Origin: Alphaproteobacteria bacterium HGW-Alphaproteobacteria-4
Lineage (GTDB): Bacteria > Pseudomonadota > Alphaproteobacteria > Rhodobacterales > Rhodobacteraceae
Assembly (NCBI GenBank): GCA_002842855.1
Contig: PHEE01000013.1
Span: 75,718 to 139,717 of the forward strand
Length of the DNA stretch: 64,000 nucleotides
Reading direction: 5' to 3'
How positions within the stretch are numbered: the stretch's first letter is position 1; each line of letters begins with the position of its first letter. Below are positions 37,946 through 45,802 of the stretch, piece after piece. The notes under the pieces were generated by a model, which ran no database searches, was not told the origin of the DNA, and saw nothing but the letters and a program-made list of their open reading frames with translations. The position numbers and the translations under genes are program-made.

Positions 37946-39436
37946 TCAGAATCCCTCGTCGCCGCGCGGTGCGTGGTGCTGTTCGAGGTTCGAGAAGCGG
38001 GTGAACTCGCCCTCGAAAGCAAGGGTAACCGAGCCGATCGGGCCGTGGCGCTGCTTGCCGATGATGACCTCGGCGCGCCCGTGCACCTGCTCCATCGCCT
38101 GTTGCCACTTGGCGGTGCCCTCAAGGTCATGCTCGCCCGGCTTTTCGCGCTCTTTGTAATACTCCTCGCGGAACACGAACATCACCACGTCGGCATCCTG
38201 CTCGATCGAGCCGGATTCGCGCAGGTCGCTCAGCTGCGGGCGCTTGTCCTCGCGGTTTTCGACCTGTCGCGACAGCTGGGAAAGCGCGATCACCGGAATA
38301 TCAAGCTCTTTGGCGATCGCTTTCAGGCCTTGGGTGATTTCGGAAACCTCATTCACCCGGCTGTCTTTGGCGGTGGCGGGGCGAACCAGTTGCAGGTAGT
38401 CGACGATCAGCACATCCAGCCCATGCGTGCGTTTCAGCCGCCGGGCGCGCGCGGCCAGCGAACTGATCGGAAGCGCGGGGGTGTCGTCGATGTAAAGCGG
38501 GCAGGTTTCGAGCGATTTCGCCGCCTCGACAAAGCGGCGGAATTCAGGCTCGCTCAGATCGCCGCGCCGGATCTTTTCCGAGGGCACTTCCGACGCTTCG
38601 GAAAGGATCCGCGCGGCAAGCTGTTCCGAGCTCATCTCAAGGCTGAAAAAGCCGACCACGCCGCCCTGCACCGAACCCTCGGTGCCATCCTGCAAGCGGC
38701 CGCGCCTGTGCGCCTTGGCGATGTTGAAGGCAATGTTGGTGGCCAACGCGGTTTTACCCATCGAGGGGCGCCCGGCGAGGATCAGAAGGTCAGAAGGGTG
38801 CAGACCACCGAGTTTGCGGTCAAGATCAGAAAGCCCGGTGCCGATGCCTGAAAGCCCGCCGCCGCGCTGATAGGCGGCGTTGGCAACACTCACTGCGTCA
38901 TGCGCGGCTTTCAGGAACGACACGAAGCCGCGCTCGGCATGGCCCTGCTCGCCGAGTTTGTAAAGCGCCTGCTCGGCAGCCACAATCTGGTCGCGCGGGT
39001 CATCATGCACCGCCACTTCCGAGGCGCGCGCCGCAACATCCTGCCCCAGTCGGATCAACTCGCGGCGTACCGACAGATCGTAGATCATCTGCGCATAGTC
39101 GCGCGCGGCATAGGCCGCAATCGCGGTGCCCGCGAGATGCGCAAGATAGGCAGGCCCGCCAAGCGCCTTCAGCCCCTCGTCCTCTTCAAGGTAGGCCTTG
39201 AGCGTTACCGGGCTCGCGAGCGCGTTCTTCTGAATCCGCGCCAGTGCCACCTCGAAAATCCGCTGGTGCACCGGTTCGAAAAAGTGCTCGGGCTTCACCA
39301 GCGCCGAAATGCGGTCGTAAATGTCGTTGTTGGTCAGAATCGCGCCCAGCAATTGCTGCTCGGCCTCGACATTATGGGGCAGCGTGTCGGGTGTGGCGCC
39401 GACAGTCACCTCGCGCAGAACCCGCACATCGCTCAT
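37946..39436 (-). CDS. dnaB: Replicative DNA helicase DnaB
   Basis: About 496 residues: N-terminal DnaG-interacting domain ([20 protein letters not shown]), linker, and RecA-like helicase core with Walker [12 protein letters not shown], Walker [11 protein letters not shown], and [10 protein letters not shown]. No intein. Start chosen at ATG 39436 (GGGGGCGG upstream); ATG 39448 would add four residues. alr follows 61 nt downstream. Confidence 0.95.
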   Translation of the reverse strand: MSDVRVLREVTVGATPDTLPHNVEAEQQLLGAILTNNDIYDRISALVKPEHFFEPVHQRIFEVALARIQKNALASPVTLKAYLEEDEGLKALGGPAYLAHLAGTAIAAYAARDYAQMIYDLSVRRELIRLGQDVAARASEVAVHDDPRDQIVAAEQALYKLGEQGHAERGFVSFLKAAHDAVSVANAAYQRGGGLSGIGTGLSDLDRKLGGLHPSDLLILAGRPSMGKTALATNIAFNIAKAHRRGRLQDGTEGSVQGGVVGFFSLEMSSEQLAARILSEASEVPSEKIRRGDLSEPEFRRFVEAAKSLETCPLYIDDTPALPISSLAARARRLKRTHGLDVLIVDYLQLVRPATAKDSRVNEVSEITQGLKAIAKELDIPVIALSQLSRQVENREDKRPQLSDLRESGSIEQDADVVMFVFREEYYKEREKPGEHDLEGTAKWQQAMEQVHGRAEVIIGKQRHGPIGSVTLAFEGEFTRFSNLEQHHAPRGDEGF

Positions 39437-39612
39437 TGCCGCCCCCATGTGTTCGTCAAGCTCCCGGTATCGCGCAAGCACCGCCCGGGATCAATCGGGA
39501 TAAGCCGGTGGACGGTCAGCGGGAAAACCCTGTGGATAAGGCCTGCCTGCCCGCATCTCGTGGTCGCACCCGGGTTGTCTACAAACCATGGTAGCTCAGC
39601 GTGGCCGAATCG

Positions 39613-40293
39613 TCACGTCTTGCGCCGCGCATCTTGCCACGGGCGCGGGTTTGTCAGAAAAGTCTCGACTTCGGCCAGGGTCGCCGCATCGAAAGTGCCC
39701 TGGGCGCGCGCCTCGGCAAGCACATCCCACCAGGTGCACAGATGGTGCAGCGCCAGACCGTGCGCTGCGAGGTTCGGCAGCGTTTCGGGAAAAATGCCGT
39801 AGTAGAAGATGACCGCGGTATGGTCGCAGCTGGCGCCGGTTTCGCGGATCGCATCGACGAAGCTCAGCTTCGAGCCGCCATCGGTGGTCAGATCCTCGAC
39901 CAGCAGCACGCGGTCGCCCTCGCCCATCACGCCCTCAATGCGCGCGTTGCGCCCATACCCTTTCGGCTTCTTGCGCACATAGGTCATCGGCAGCGCCAGC
40001 CGCTCGGCCACCAGCGCCGCAAACGGAATCCCCGCGGTTTCACCGCCCGCGATATTCGTGAATGCCTCAAACCCCGCCTCGCGCAGCACCGTCACCGCCA
40101 GAAAATCCATCAGCACCGAACGGATGCGCGGAAAGCTGATCAGCTTGCGGCAGTCGATATAGGTGGGCGAGGGCAGACCGCTGGCCAGGGTGAACGGCGT
40201 TTCGGCATTGAAATGCACGGCCTTGATTTCCAGCAGCATGCGGGCGCTGAGGCGGGCGATTTCGTCTTTTGGCGGAAAGGTGGCGGCGATCAT
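39613..40293 (-). CDS. pyrE: Orotate phosphoribosyltransferase
   Basis: 226 residues. PRPP-binding motif [14 protein letters not shown], orotate-binding TYIDCRKL and the KKPKGYGRN loop. It forms OMP in pyrimidine synthesis. ATG at 40293. pyrC lies upstream on the same strand, separated by a large inverted pair of the dispersed element (40313-40395), which may uncouple the two genes. Confidence 0.94.
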   Translation of the reverse strand: MIAATFPPKDEIARLSARMLLEIKAVHFNAETPFTLASGLPSPTYIDCRKLISFPRIRSVLMDFLAVTVLREAGFEAFTNIAGGETAGIPFAALVAERLALPMTYVRKKPKGYGRNARIEGVMGEGDRVLLVEDLTTDGGSKLSFVDAIRETGASCDHTAVIFYYGIFPETLPNLAAHGLALHHLCTWWDVLAEARAQGTFDAATLAEVETFLTNPRPWQDARRKT

Positions 40294-40312
40294 CGGGATT
40301 CCTTCGTGCGGC

Positions 40313-40343
40313 TTGCCTTGGACCAAATATCCCCGCCGGAGGC
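40313..40343 (+). repeat. Dispersed intergenic element, left arm of an inverted pair
   Basis: TTGCCTTGGACC then AAATATCCCCGCCGGAGGC. The same sequence in reverse lies at 40364-40395 with only 20 nt between, so pyrC-pyrE read-through RNA could fold into a stem of nearly 30 bp. Confidence 0.85.
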
Positions 40344-40363
40344 TCTTGGTGTCGTCGGCAGCA

Positions 40364-40395
40364 GCCTCCGGCGGGGATATTTTACTCCAAGGCAA
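40364..40395 (-). repeat. Dispersed intergenic element, right arm of an inverted pair
   Basis: GCCTCCGGCGGGGATATTT then TACTCCAAGGCAA, reverse complement of the 40313-40343 copy with a few mismatches. It begins 4 nt after the pyrC stop (minus strand), consistent with a 3'-end or terminator function. Confidence 0.85.
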
Positions 40396-40399
40396 TGGG

Positions 40400-41443
40400 T
40401 TAGGGTGTGACATGCCAGAAAAGCGGAAAGCCGGGGTCAAACAGGGTAACCGGCCCCGCGCCGGTCAGGATCTTGTCGGGCAATGCGAGCGGGGTGGCGC
40501 GGCGCACGAGCGTTAGGGTGCCTGCGTTCTGCGCCAGCCGATAAAAGGCGGCACCGTGGCGCGCGACAAAGCCTTCGAGTTGGGGCAGGGCGCCCATGTC
40601 TTCAAACACCTGCGCGAGGATCGGCAGCGTGTTGGTGGCGGTGAAGCACCCTGCACAGCCGCAGGCGTGCTCTTTCAGCGCGTCGATATGGGGGGCGGAA
40701 TCGGTGCCGAGAAAAAACCGCGCCTCGCCCGAAGTCGCGGCCTCGCGCAGGGCAAGGCGGTGGCTTTCGCGTTTGGCCACCGGCAGGCAGTAGTAATGCG
40801 GCCGGATGCCGCCTGCGAGGATATGGTTGCGGTTGAGGATGAGGTGATGGGTGGTAATGGTGGCCGCGATGTTCGGCCCGCCCGCGCGCACATAGTCCAC
40901 GCCTTGCGAGGTGGTGATATGCTCCATCACCACGCGCAGACCGGGGGTGGCGCGGCGCAACGGTTCAAGCACGGTGTCGATGAACACCGACTCGCGGTCG
41001 AAGATATCCACGCTGGGGTCGGTCACCTCGCCGTGCACACAGAGCGGCAGGCCGATTTCGGCCATCCGCTCCAGCACAGCGCGCACAGCCGCAAAATCGC
41101 GCACGCCCGAATCCGAATTGGTGGTGGCGCCCGCGGGGTAGAGCTTGACCGCGGCGATCAGCCCTTCGTCCGCGGCGGCCGCGACATCGGCCGGGTCGGT
41201 GCTTTCGGTCAGATAAAGCGTCATCAGCGGCGTGAAATCACTGCCCTCCGGGACCACGGCGCGGATGCGTTCGCGGTAGGCGCGGGCATCAGCAGCGGTC
41301 ACCACCGGCGGCACCAGATTGGGCATCACCAGCGCGCGCGCAAAATGGCGGGTGGTTTCTGGCAGCACGCCCTGCAACATCGCGCCATCGCGCAGATGCA
41401 GGTGCCAGTCGTCGGGGCGGGGGATGCTGAGGCTTTCGGTCAT
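40400..41443 (-). CDS. pyrC: Dihydroorotase (class II, E. coli type)
   Basis: 347-residue amidohydrolase: metal-binding [10 protein letters not shown] near the N-terminus, carbamylated-Lys segment [16 protein letters not shown] and HITT histidine motifs, and [10 protein letters not shown] with the catalytic Asp. It closes carbamoyl-aspartate to dihydroorotate. Upstream of pyrE on the same strand. Confidence 0.95.
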   Translation of the reverse strand: MTESLSIPRPDDWHLHLRDGAMLQGVLPETTRHFARALVMPNLVPPVVTAADARAYRERIRAVVPEGSDFTPLMTLYLTESTDPADVAAAADEGLIAAVKLYPAGATTNSDSGVRDFAAVRAVLERMAEIGLPLCVHGEVTDPSVDIFDRESVFIDTVLEPLRRATPGLRVVMEHITTSQGVDYVRAGGPNIAATITTHHLILNRNHILAGGIRPHYYCLPVAKRESHRLALREAATSGEARFFLGTDSAPHIDALKEHACGCAGCFTATNTLPILAQVFEDMGALPQLEGFVARHGAAFYRLAQNAGTLTLVRRATPLALPDKILTGAGPVTLFDPGFPLFWHVTP

Positions 41444-41534
41444 GCGCCTCCGCTACCCGAAAGGCGCCGCAATTTCCAGCGCATTTGGCGGGCGGTTGGC
41501 ACGCAATGTGCCCATTCCGCCCGCCGCGCGGGTA

Positions 41535-42203
41535 TCAGAAGCGGTGGTTCATGCCGATCCGCAGCACATGATAATCGGGGGTCTGTTCGGTGGTTGTGGG
41601 GCCATCGGCCAGCGTGGTCTTGCCGTAGTTCGCGTATTGATACTCGAATCGCGCGCTCCAGCCCGATGAAAGCGCCTGCTCATAGCCTGCGCCAAGCGCG
41701 TAGCCCGCGCGAAACGCGGTATCGGCAATGTTCAGCCCGTCGGTCGATGTTACCGCGTAGTCCACCCTTGCGGCGGCAAGCCCGCCGGTCACAAACACCA
41801 GCCCCCGGCGCCCTGCCGGAACGCCTGCCAGAAGCCGAAGGCTGGCGGCCAGATCAATGCTGGAACTGGCCGAAAAGGGCGCTGCGGTGAAATCGTCGGT
41901 GACGTGGCCAAGTTGCAGATCACCTTCAAAGCCCCAGACAAACGTGCCCTTGTGGCTCATCCAGCCCGCCTGCACCGCGCCAAGCCCGCCGCGCATTGAA
42001 AGCGCCCCAAGCTCGCCGGGCTGAGACGAGACCGCGACCCGGTCATCGCCTTGCCCGGCGAGCGCGATTGACAGCCCCCAATAGGCGCCATCCCAGACGC
42101 CCGGAATGGACTGTGCAGCGGCGGAAGACGCCAGCGGCAAAGCGAGTGCGACAAGACAGGGCGCAATGCGCGCGCCCCAGTGGAAGGGTGAGAGTGCCTG
42201 CAT
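41535..42203 (-). CDS. Outer-membrane beta-barrel protein
   Basis: 222 residues: signal peptide (about 1-31, ending SSAAAQ) and an eight-stranded-barrel-like mature part of the Omp25/OmpA-like or OmpW-like group with alternating hydrophobic strands (GAYWGLSIALAG, RLLAGVPAGRRGLVFVTGGL) and a final Phe (RIGMNHRF), the BAM recognition signature. Function unknown. ATG 42203 chosen because it starts the signal peptide. Confidence 0.85.
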   Translation of the reverse strand: MQALSPFHWGARIAPCLVALALPLASSAAAQSIPGVWDGAYWGLSIALAGQGDDRVAVSSQPGELGALSMRGGLGAVQAGWMSHKGTFVWGFEGDLQLGHVTDDFTAAPFSASSSIDLAASLRLLAGVPAGRRGLVFVTGGLAAARVDYAVTSTDGLNIADTAFRAGYALGAGYEQALSSGWSARFEYQYANYGKTTLADGPTTTEQTPDYHVLRIGMNHRF

Positions 42204-42474
42204 TTGAATTTTTCCAATTCTACTATATTTAGCGTTGGCTGGCCTGCTCGAATCCAGCAACCACAATATATAGCATTTTGATCTTGCCAGGAAGCCGCAA
42301 TCTCATGGCAAGAAGCATGGGGCAGTGGAGACGACGTTGTGCGCCGGCCAGCGGCCGCGCGGTGCGGAAGGGCGCAACGTTGCTTGGGCATCGGGCACTG
42401 CGGCCAATGGCGGGCTTGCGCGTGGCGTCAGGCCCGCGCAGGATGCCGGGGCTGACCGTTGCGGAGGATCGTCG
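42204..42474. other. Divergent intergenic region between the outer-membrane protein and the lipoprotein
   Basis: 271 nt. An AT-rich part next to the outer-membrane gene (TATATT, TATATAT tracts) is probably its promoter. GTTGGCTGG...CCAGCAAC (about 42232-42262) and an ACGTTG...CAACGT inverted repeat (about 42330-42385) are present. I see no reading frame or RNA gene there that I can support. Confidence 0.5.
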
Positions 42475-42786
42475 ATGAAGCGCCTTGCGTTTGCCCTGCC
42501 CGTTCTGATCGGGCTTGCCGCCTGCAATAACCCCGGTCTCGCCGGTGTTCGCGGCGTTACCGAAGCGACCGCCGCCGAGGTCGTCGGCTGCACCCTTTTG
42601 ACCAATATCCGGATGGCTCCGGGGGTTTACGGGCCCGTGCTGGCAGAGCCGGGGCTGCGCTATGCGCGCAATATGGTCAAAGACGAGGCGCGGGCAGCGG
42701 GCGCGACACATGTGGTTTTTGATCTCGCGCGACCGGGCGAGCCGACCTACGAGGTGCGCGCAGGGGCGTGGCGCTGCCCCGCCTGA
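42475..42786 (+). CDS. Small predicted lipoprotein
   Basis: 103 residues. Signal peptide with lipobox LAAC, acylated Cys17 expected. The remainder (AAEVVGCTLLTNIRMAPG, DEARAAGATHVVFDLARPG) resembles the DUF4156/RcsF-like pattern in which a small domain is held by disulfides; a Cys pair at about 41 and 101 is present. ATG at 42475 after GGAGGA. Function unknown. Confidence 0.75.
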   Translation: MKRLAFALPVLIGLAACNNPGLAGVRGVTEATAAEVVGCTLLTNIRMAPGVYGPVLAEPGLRYARNMVKDEARAAGATHVVFDLARPGEPTYEVRAGAWRCPA

Positions 42787-42847
42787 GACCGGCGCCTTGC
42801 CGCGCTGCGGCAATTGCATGACGGTCATGCAGCATCAGCCGTAGTTG

Positions 42848-42870
42848 TGGCAGCGCTACTGCCATATATA
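42848..42870 (+). promoter_or_regulatory. Dyad with -24/-12-like spacing ahead of the DUF1127 gene
   Basis: TGGCAG-CGCTA-CTGCCA is a perfect 6-bp dyad with GG and GC dinucleotides 12 nt apart, the spacing of a sigma-54 promoter (consensus TGGCAC-N5-TTGC). TATATA follows at once, so it could instead be an operator next to a -10 box. The DUF1127 ATG lies 41 nt downstream. Confidence 0.35.
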
Positions 42871-42910
42871 GCCCGCATGGGGGAGCAGGAACACCTCAAG
42901 GAGCTATCAA

Positions 42911-43135
42911 ATGGCCTATACCGCCGCACATGCACCGCAAATGATCGTTGCCCCGAAACGGCTTCGCAGCTTTTTCACCGGGTTGGGGCATGCCATCATC
43001 GCCTATACCGAGCGCAATTCGCGGGTGGCCGAGGTTGAGCGGCTGAACGCCCTGTCGGACGACGAGCTTGCCAAGCTGGGCATCGCCCGCGACCGCATCG
43101 TTCACCACGTCTTTTCCGACCGCTTCTGGTACTGA
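42911..43135 (+). CDS. DUF1127 small protein
   Basis: 74 residues. Basic, with the C-terminal DUF1127 motif SDDELAKLGIARDRIVHHVF. Members in Rhodobacter and Agrobacterium are stress-induced RNA-binding or phosphate/carbon-regulation proteins; in R. sphaeroides one such gene (ccaF1) precedes the CcsR sRNA array. AAGGAG ribosome-binding site 8 nt before the ATG. A 9-bp GC hairpin follows the stop, without the C-rich loops of CcsR RNAs. Confidence 0.88.
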   Translation: MAYTAAHAPQMIVAPKRLRSFFTGLGHAIIAYTERNSRVAEVERLNALSDDELAKLGIARDRIVHHVFSDRFWY

Positions 43136-43148
43136 TCGCCGCACCTGC

Positions 43149-43172
43149 ACCGCGCGCTTGCAGGCGCGCGGT
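43149..43172 (+). terminator. Hairpin after the DUF1127 gene
   Basis: ACCGCGCGC / GCGCGCGGT, a perfect 9-bp stem with a 6-nt loop (TTGCAG), 13 nt after the stop. No T-run follows, so it is more likely a 3'-stabilising or Rho-related structure than an intrinsic terminator. Confidence 0.4.
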
Positions 43173-43227
43173 CGGAAGCCGATACTGGCGACGGCGAGGC
43201 GATTGACGCCCGGCCAAGGAGGTCGCC

Positions 43228-43599
43228 ATGAGCAAGACGCACGAACCCCGCAACGCCCCGCTGCCCGGGTCTGGCACGCAAGATTTGCTGATCGTGCAGG
43301 GCGATTTGCCGCGTCTGGCCTGGGTGATCGGGGCGCGGCTTACGGCGTGCCAGTTTACCGGATCCGGCATTATCGTGCAGCGCGATCCGGCGCTTGAAGC
43401 CACGCTCGCCGCCATGGGCGCCGATCTTGCCCCGCTGAACGCCGTCTTTTCGCCTGACACCGACACCACGGCGCCAGATGCAAAACACAGGCTCGGGCGG
43501 CGGCATGTTCAGTTTCATGTGGCGCGAATGCATGCCGACGATGGTGCCGAAGACGACGCCAGCGATGCCGAATCCGGCCCGCCTGCGGCAAACGCCTGA
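43228..43599 (+). CDS. Hypothetical protein
   Basis: 123 residues, no signal peptide or membrane helix. A compact N-terminal part (about 15-75: DLLIVQGDLPRLAWVIGARL, ATLAAMGADLAPLNAVF) is followed by an acidic disordered tail rich in D, A and E. I do not recognise the family. A very good AAGGAGG site 6 nt before the ATG and GC usage like its neighbours argue that it is real. It converges with the pseudo-hydrolase gene at 43602. Confidence 0.65.
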   Translation: MSKTHEPRNAPLPGSGTQDLLIVQGDLPRLAWVIGARLTACQFTGSGIIVQRDPALEATLAAMGADLAPLNAVFSPDTDTTAPDAKHRLGRRHVQFHVARMHADDGAEDDASDAESGPPAANA

Positions 43600-43601
43600 T
43601 C

Positions 43602-44561
43602 TTACAAAGGTCTTTCGGGCGGCAGGGTGATGCCTTTGTCCGCCAGCACGGCCTGCAGTTGCGCCAGCCGGTTGGCAAACCGTGGCGCCCGCAGCCTGCG
43701 TGCCGCGTTACGCGCCACGAGTGCGCTCAGAAATGGCCGCCCTGCGGCATCTGTCCGTGCCAGTAACAGCCGCATGTAGCGCAGCGAATTGCGCCGCTGC
43801 CGGTAAAGCCGCCAGAACGCGGCTGCGCTGAAGCGGCCCTCGCACGCGGCCACCAGCATTGGCTCGACCAGCCCGAGCATGGCGATCATTGCGGGCAAGT
43901 TGGCGCCAAGCGTCGGGCAGGGCAGGGCGGTGACCCACGGGCGGCGAAACAACGCCGCATGCATCGCATCCATCGCTTCAAGCGGGTCATAGACCACGAA
44001 AGCCTCGCCTGCGCCTTCCAGCATATCGGGGGCAAAACCGTAGCGATCGCTGAATGAGGTGCGGCGCATCTGCACGAAGCGATGGTCCCACCCGGCAATC
44101 CGGGGGTCGAGTGTCGCTTGCGGCGCCAACGCAATAACCGTGGCACCGGGGGCAGCCACCGCATAGGCCGATGCCGCGTATCCTGCCATGCCCGCACCAA
44201 AAAACACAACGCGGTCAAAGTCTTCGAAGAAGGCATCATCCACCAGTCGGTCAAAATACCCATAAACCGCACGGTCACGAAACCAGGTATCGCCATCTGC
44301 GATGACCGTCAGGCTTGACCAGCCTCGCGCCAATGCAATGCCATAGCCCAACGGCAACTGGTCAGGCTGGCGCGCCCGGATATCGGCAACGGTTTCAAAA
44401 GTGACCAGCAATACCGGCCCCTGATCGGAAAAGAACACACTGTGCCGTTTGCCAAGGTTCTCAAAGTAGCCTGCTTCTTCGCCCACATCTTCCAACCGCG
44501 TTGCCCATTCGGCAGGGCTGAGGGCCGCAAGGTCGGTGCTGCTGTCGGTTTCGGCTTGCAT
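43602..44561 (-). CDS. Free-standing alpha/beta-hydrolase-like protein with degenerate active site
   Basis: 319 residues, no signal peptide. It aligns with the C-terminal domain of the 733-residue glycosyltransferase at 48220-50421: DTWFRDRAVYGYFDRL versus WTWYRDPWVAAEFDRL, and FGAGMAGYAASAYA versus YGASMGGYAACAFS. At the nucleophile elbow the Ser is replaced (Gly124, GAGMA in place of GASMG), and the segment with the likely catalytic His (GHRLG in the paralogue) reads GANLP (219-223); the acid-like YDP (192) is kept. It is therefore probably non-catalytic, perhaps a binding or regulatory partner. Downstream of the glycosyltransferase genes on the same strand. Confidence 0.7.
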   Translation of the reverse strand: MQAETDSSTDLAALSPAEWATRLEDVGEEAGYFENLGKRHSVFFSDQGPVLLVTFETVADIRARQPDQLPLGYGIALARGWSSLTVIADGDTWFRDRAVYGYFDRLVDDAFFEDFDRVVFFGAGMAGYAASAYAVAAPGATVIALAPQATLDPRIAGWDHRFVQMRRTSFSDRYGFAPDMLEGAGEAFVVYDPLEAMDAMHAALFRRPWVTALPCPTLGANLPAMIAMLGLVEPMLVAACEGRFSAAAFWRLYRQRRNSLRYMRLLLARTDAAGRPFLSALVARNAARRLRAPRFANRLAQLQAVLADKGITLPPERPL

Positions 44562-44681
44562 CTGATTTCCGGTTTTCCTGAGCTCCGTAAATGCGGAGTC
44601 CGCGTGGCAATGTTATCACCCAAAAGGTTCGACAAAAGGGCGGCGCACGCAGAATTGTGGCAAACTGTCCCGCAGAAAGAT

Positions 44682-45752
44682 TCAATCGGCCCGGTCGCGC
44701 GCCATTGGTTCCACCTGCGCCGCAACTGCACGTCGCGCCCACGCCAGCATGGTTGCCGCCGCCTCGGGCGTCAATGGCTGGCTGGGCGGTGTAAGCAGCA
44801 AACGGCCAAAGAGCGCGCGAAATGGCTCGTCCAGCATCAGCGCTGCGAATCGCGCGGTCCGCCATTCCACCGCGCGGGCGTGCAGCGCTGCAAGCGCCGC
44901 ATCGGCCGCAAGGTTCGCCCGCCAGGATGTCGCCGCCGGCGCCATTGCCAGTATGGAGCGGTCCTCCACCGCGCAAAAGTTGCGTTCGACCCAGTACGAC
45001 ATATCAAACGCCGAAGCCTCGCGGTTGGCGCGCCCGCGATCGCATTTTACAATGTAGCCTTGCATCGAACCCAGCGGGTAATGGTTGATCTGCGCCAGCC
45101 CCCAGTTCATCTGCCCCAATGGCGCGAACAACCGCCCCTTGCGGTAGGCCTCGGGCAGCGCACGCCCAGACCCGTCACACCAGCGCTGCCCGGCCAACCG
45201 GCCCGGGTCTGGCCCGCGCGGGCGGTGCACTCCGGGTTTGGCCCAGATGCCATCATTGCGCCAAAGCGTCTTGATCATTTGCGCGCGCCACGGCCAAAGC
45301 ATTTCGGCGGGCGCCGCGCGCAAGAATTGCTCGGGCACCGGGCGGTCGATGTACTCTACCACGCCGCAATTGCCGAACATCCGCCAGCTGAGCGCCAGCG
45401 CATCGGCCTCGGGGCATGCCGCGATAAGCGCGGGCAGGGTGCGATCACCCATATGGATGTTGAGAAACTCGTCGATGTCGAGCGTCATCACCCAGTCGGC
45501 GGCGGCCAGCAACGGGTGTTTTTCGGCCAGTCTCAGCGCCGACCACTGCGGCCCCTTCGGGTGCGGGCCGGGGTTGCGCAGATGCGTGACCCAGCCAAGC
45601 GCCGCCAGCCGGTCGAGCATCGCATCGGTGCCGTCGGAACAATCGTTGGAAATCGCCAGCACGTCGGTGACCCCGGCGGCGCGGTGATGCGCGAGCCAGT
45701 CGAGCAGAAAGCCGCCTTCGTTCTTGATCGTCAGGATCGCCAGAAACCGCAT
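44682..45752 (-). CDS. Glycosyltransferase family 2-like protein (Glyco_tranf_2_4 type)
   Basis: 356 residues, soluble. GT-A type start FLAILTIKNEGGFLLDWLAH, donor-binding SNDCSDGTDAML, and metal-binding DxD motif at 92-94 (MTLDIDEFLN). The Glyco_tranf_2_4 family includes LPS and capsule transferases; the donor and acceptor are unknown. It is about 45% alike to the C-terminal half of the next protein by eye. Lies between the pseudo-hydrolase and the two-module glycosyltransferase. Confidence 0.85.
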   Translation of the reverse strand: MRFLAILTIKNEGGFLLDWLAHHRAAGVTDVLAISNDCSDGTDAMLDRLAALGWVTHLRNPGPHPKGPQWSALRLAEKHPLLAAADWVMTLDIDEFLNIHMGDRTLPALIAACPEADALALSWRMFGNCGVVEYIDRPVPEQFLRAAPAEMLWPWRAQMIKTLWRNDGIWAKPGVHRPRGPDPGRLAGQRWCDGSGRALPEAYRKGRLFAPLGQMNWGLAQINHYPLGSMQGYIVKCDRGRANREASAFDMSYWVERNFCAVEDRSILAMAPAATSWRANLAADAALAALHARAVEWRTARFAALMLDEPFRALFGRLLLTPPSQPLTPEAAATMLAWARRAVAAQVEPMARDRAD

Positions 45753-45802
45753 GGGTCAGGTTTGCCCCACCGGAGACCGCGCCGCAAGGGCCGCTGCCCG
45801 TG

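Noticed and set aside
43136-43227. CcsR-like sRNA behind the DUF1127 gene
   Set aside because: The hairpin loop is TTGCAG and there is no CCUCC motif or T-run.
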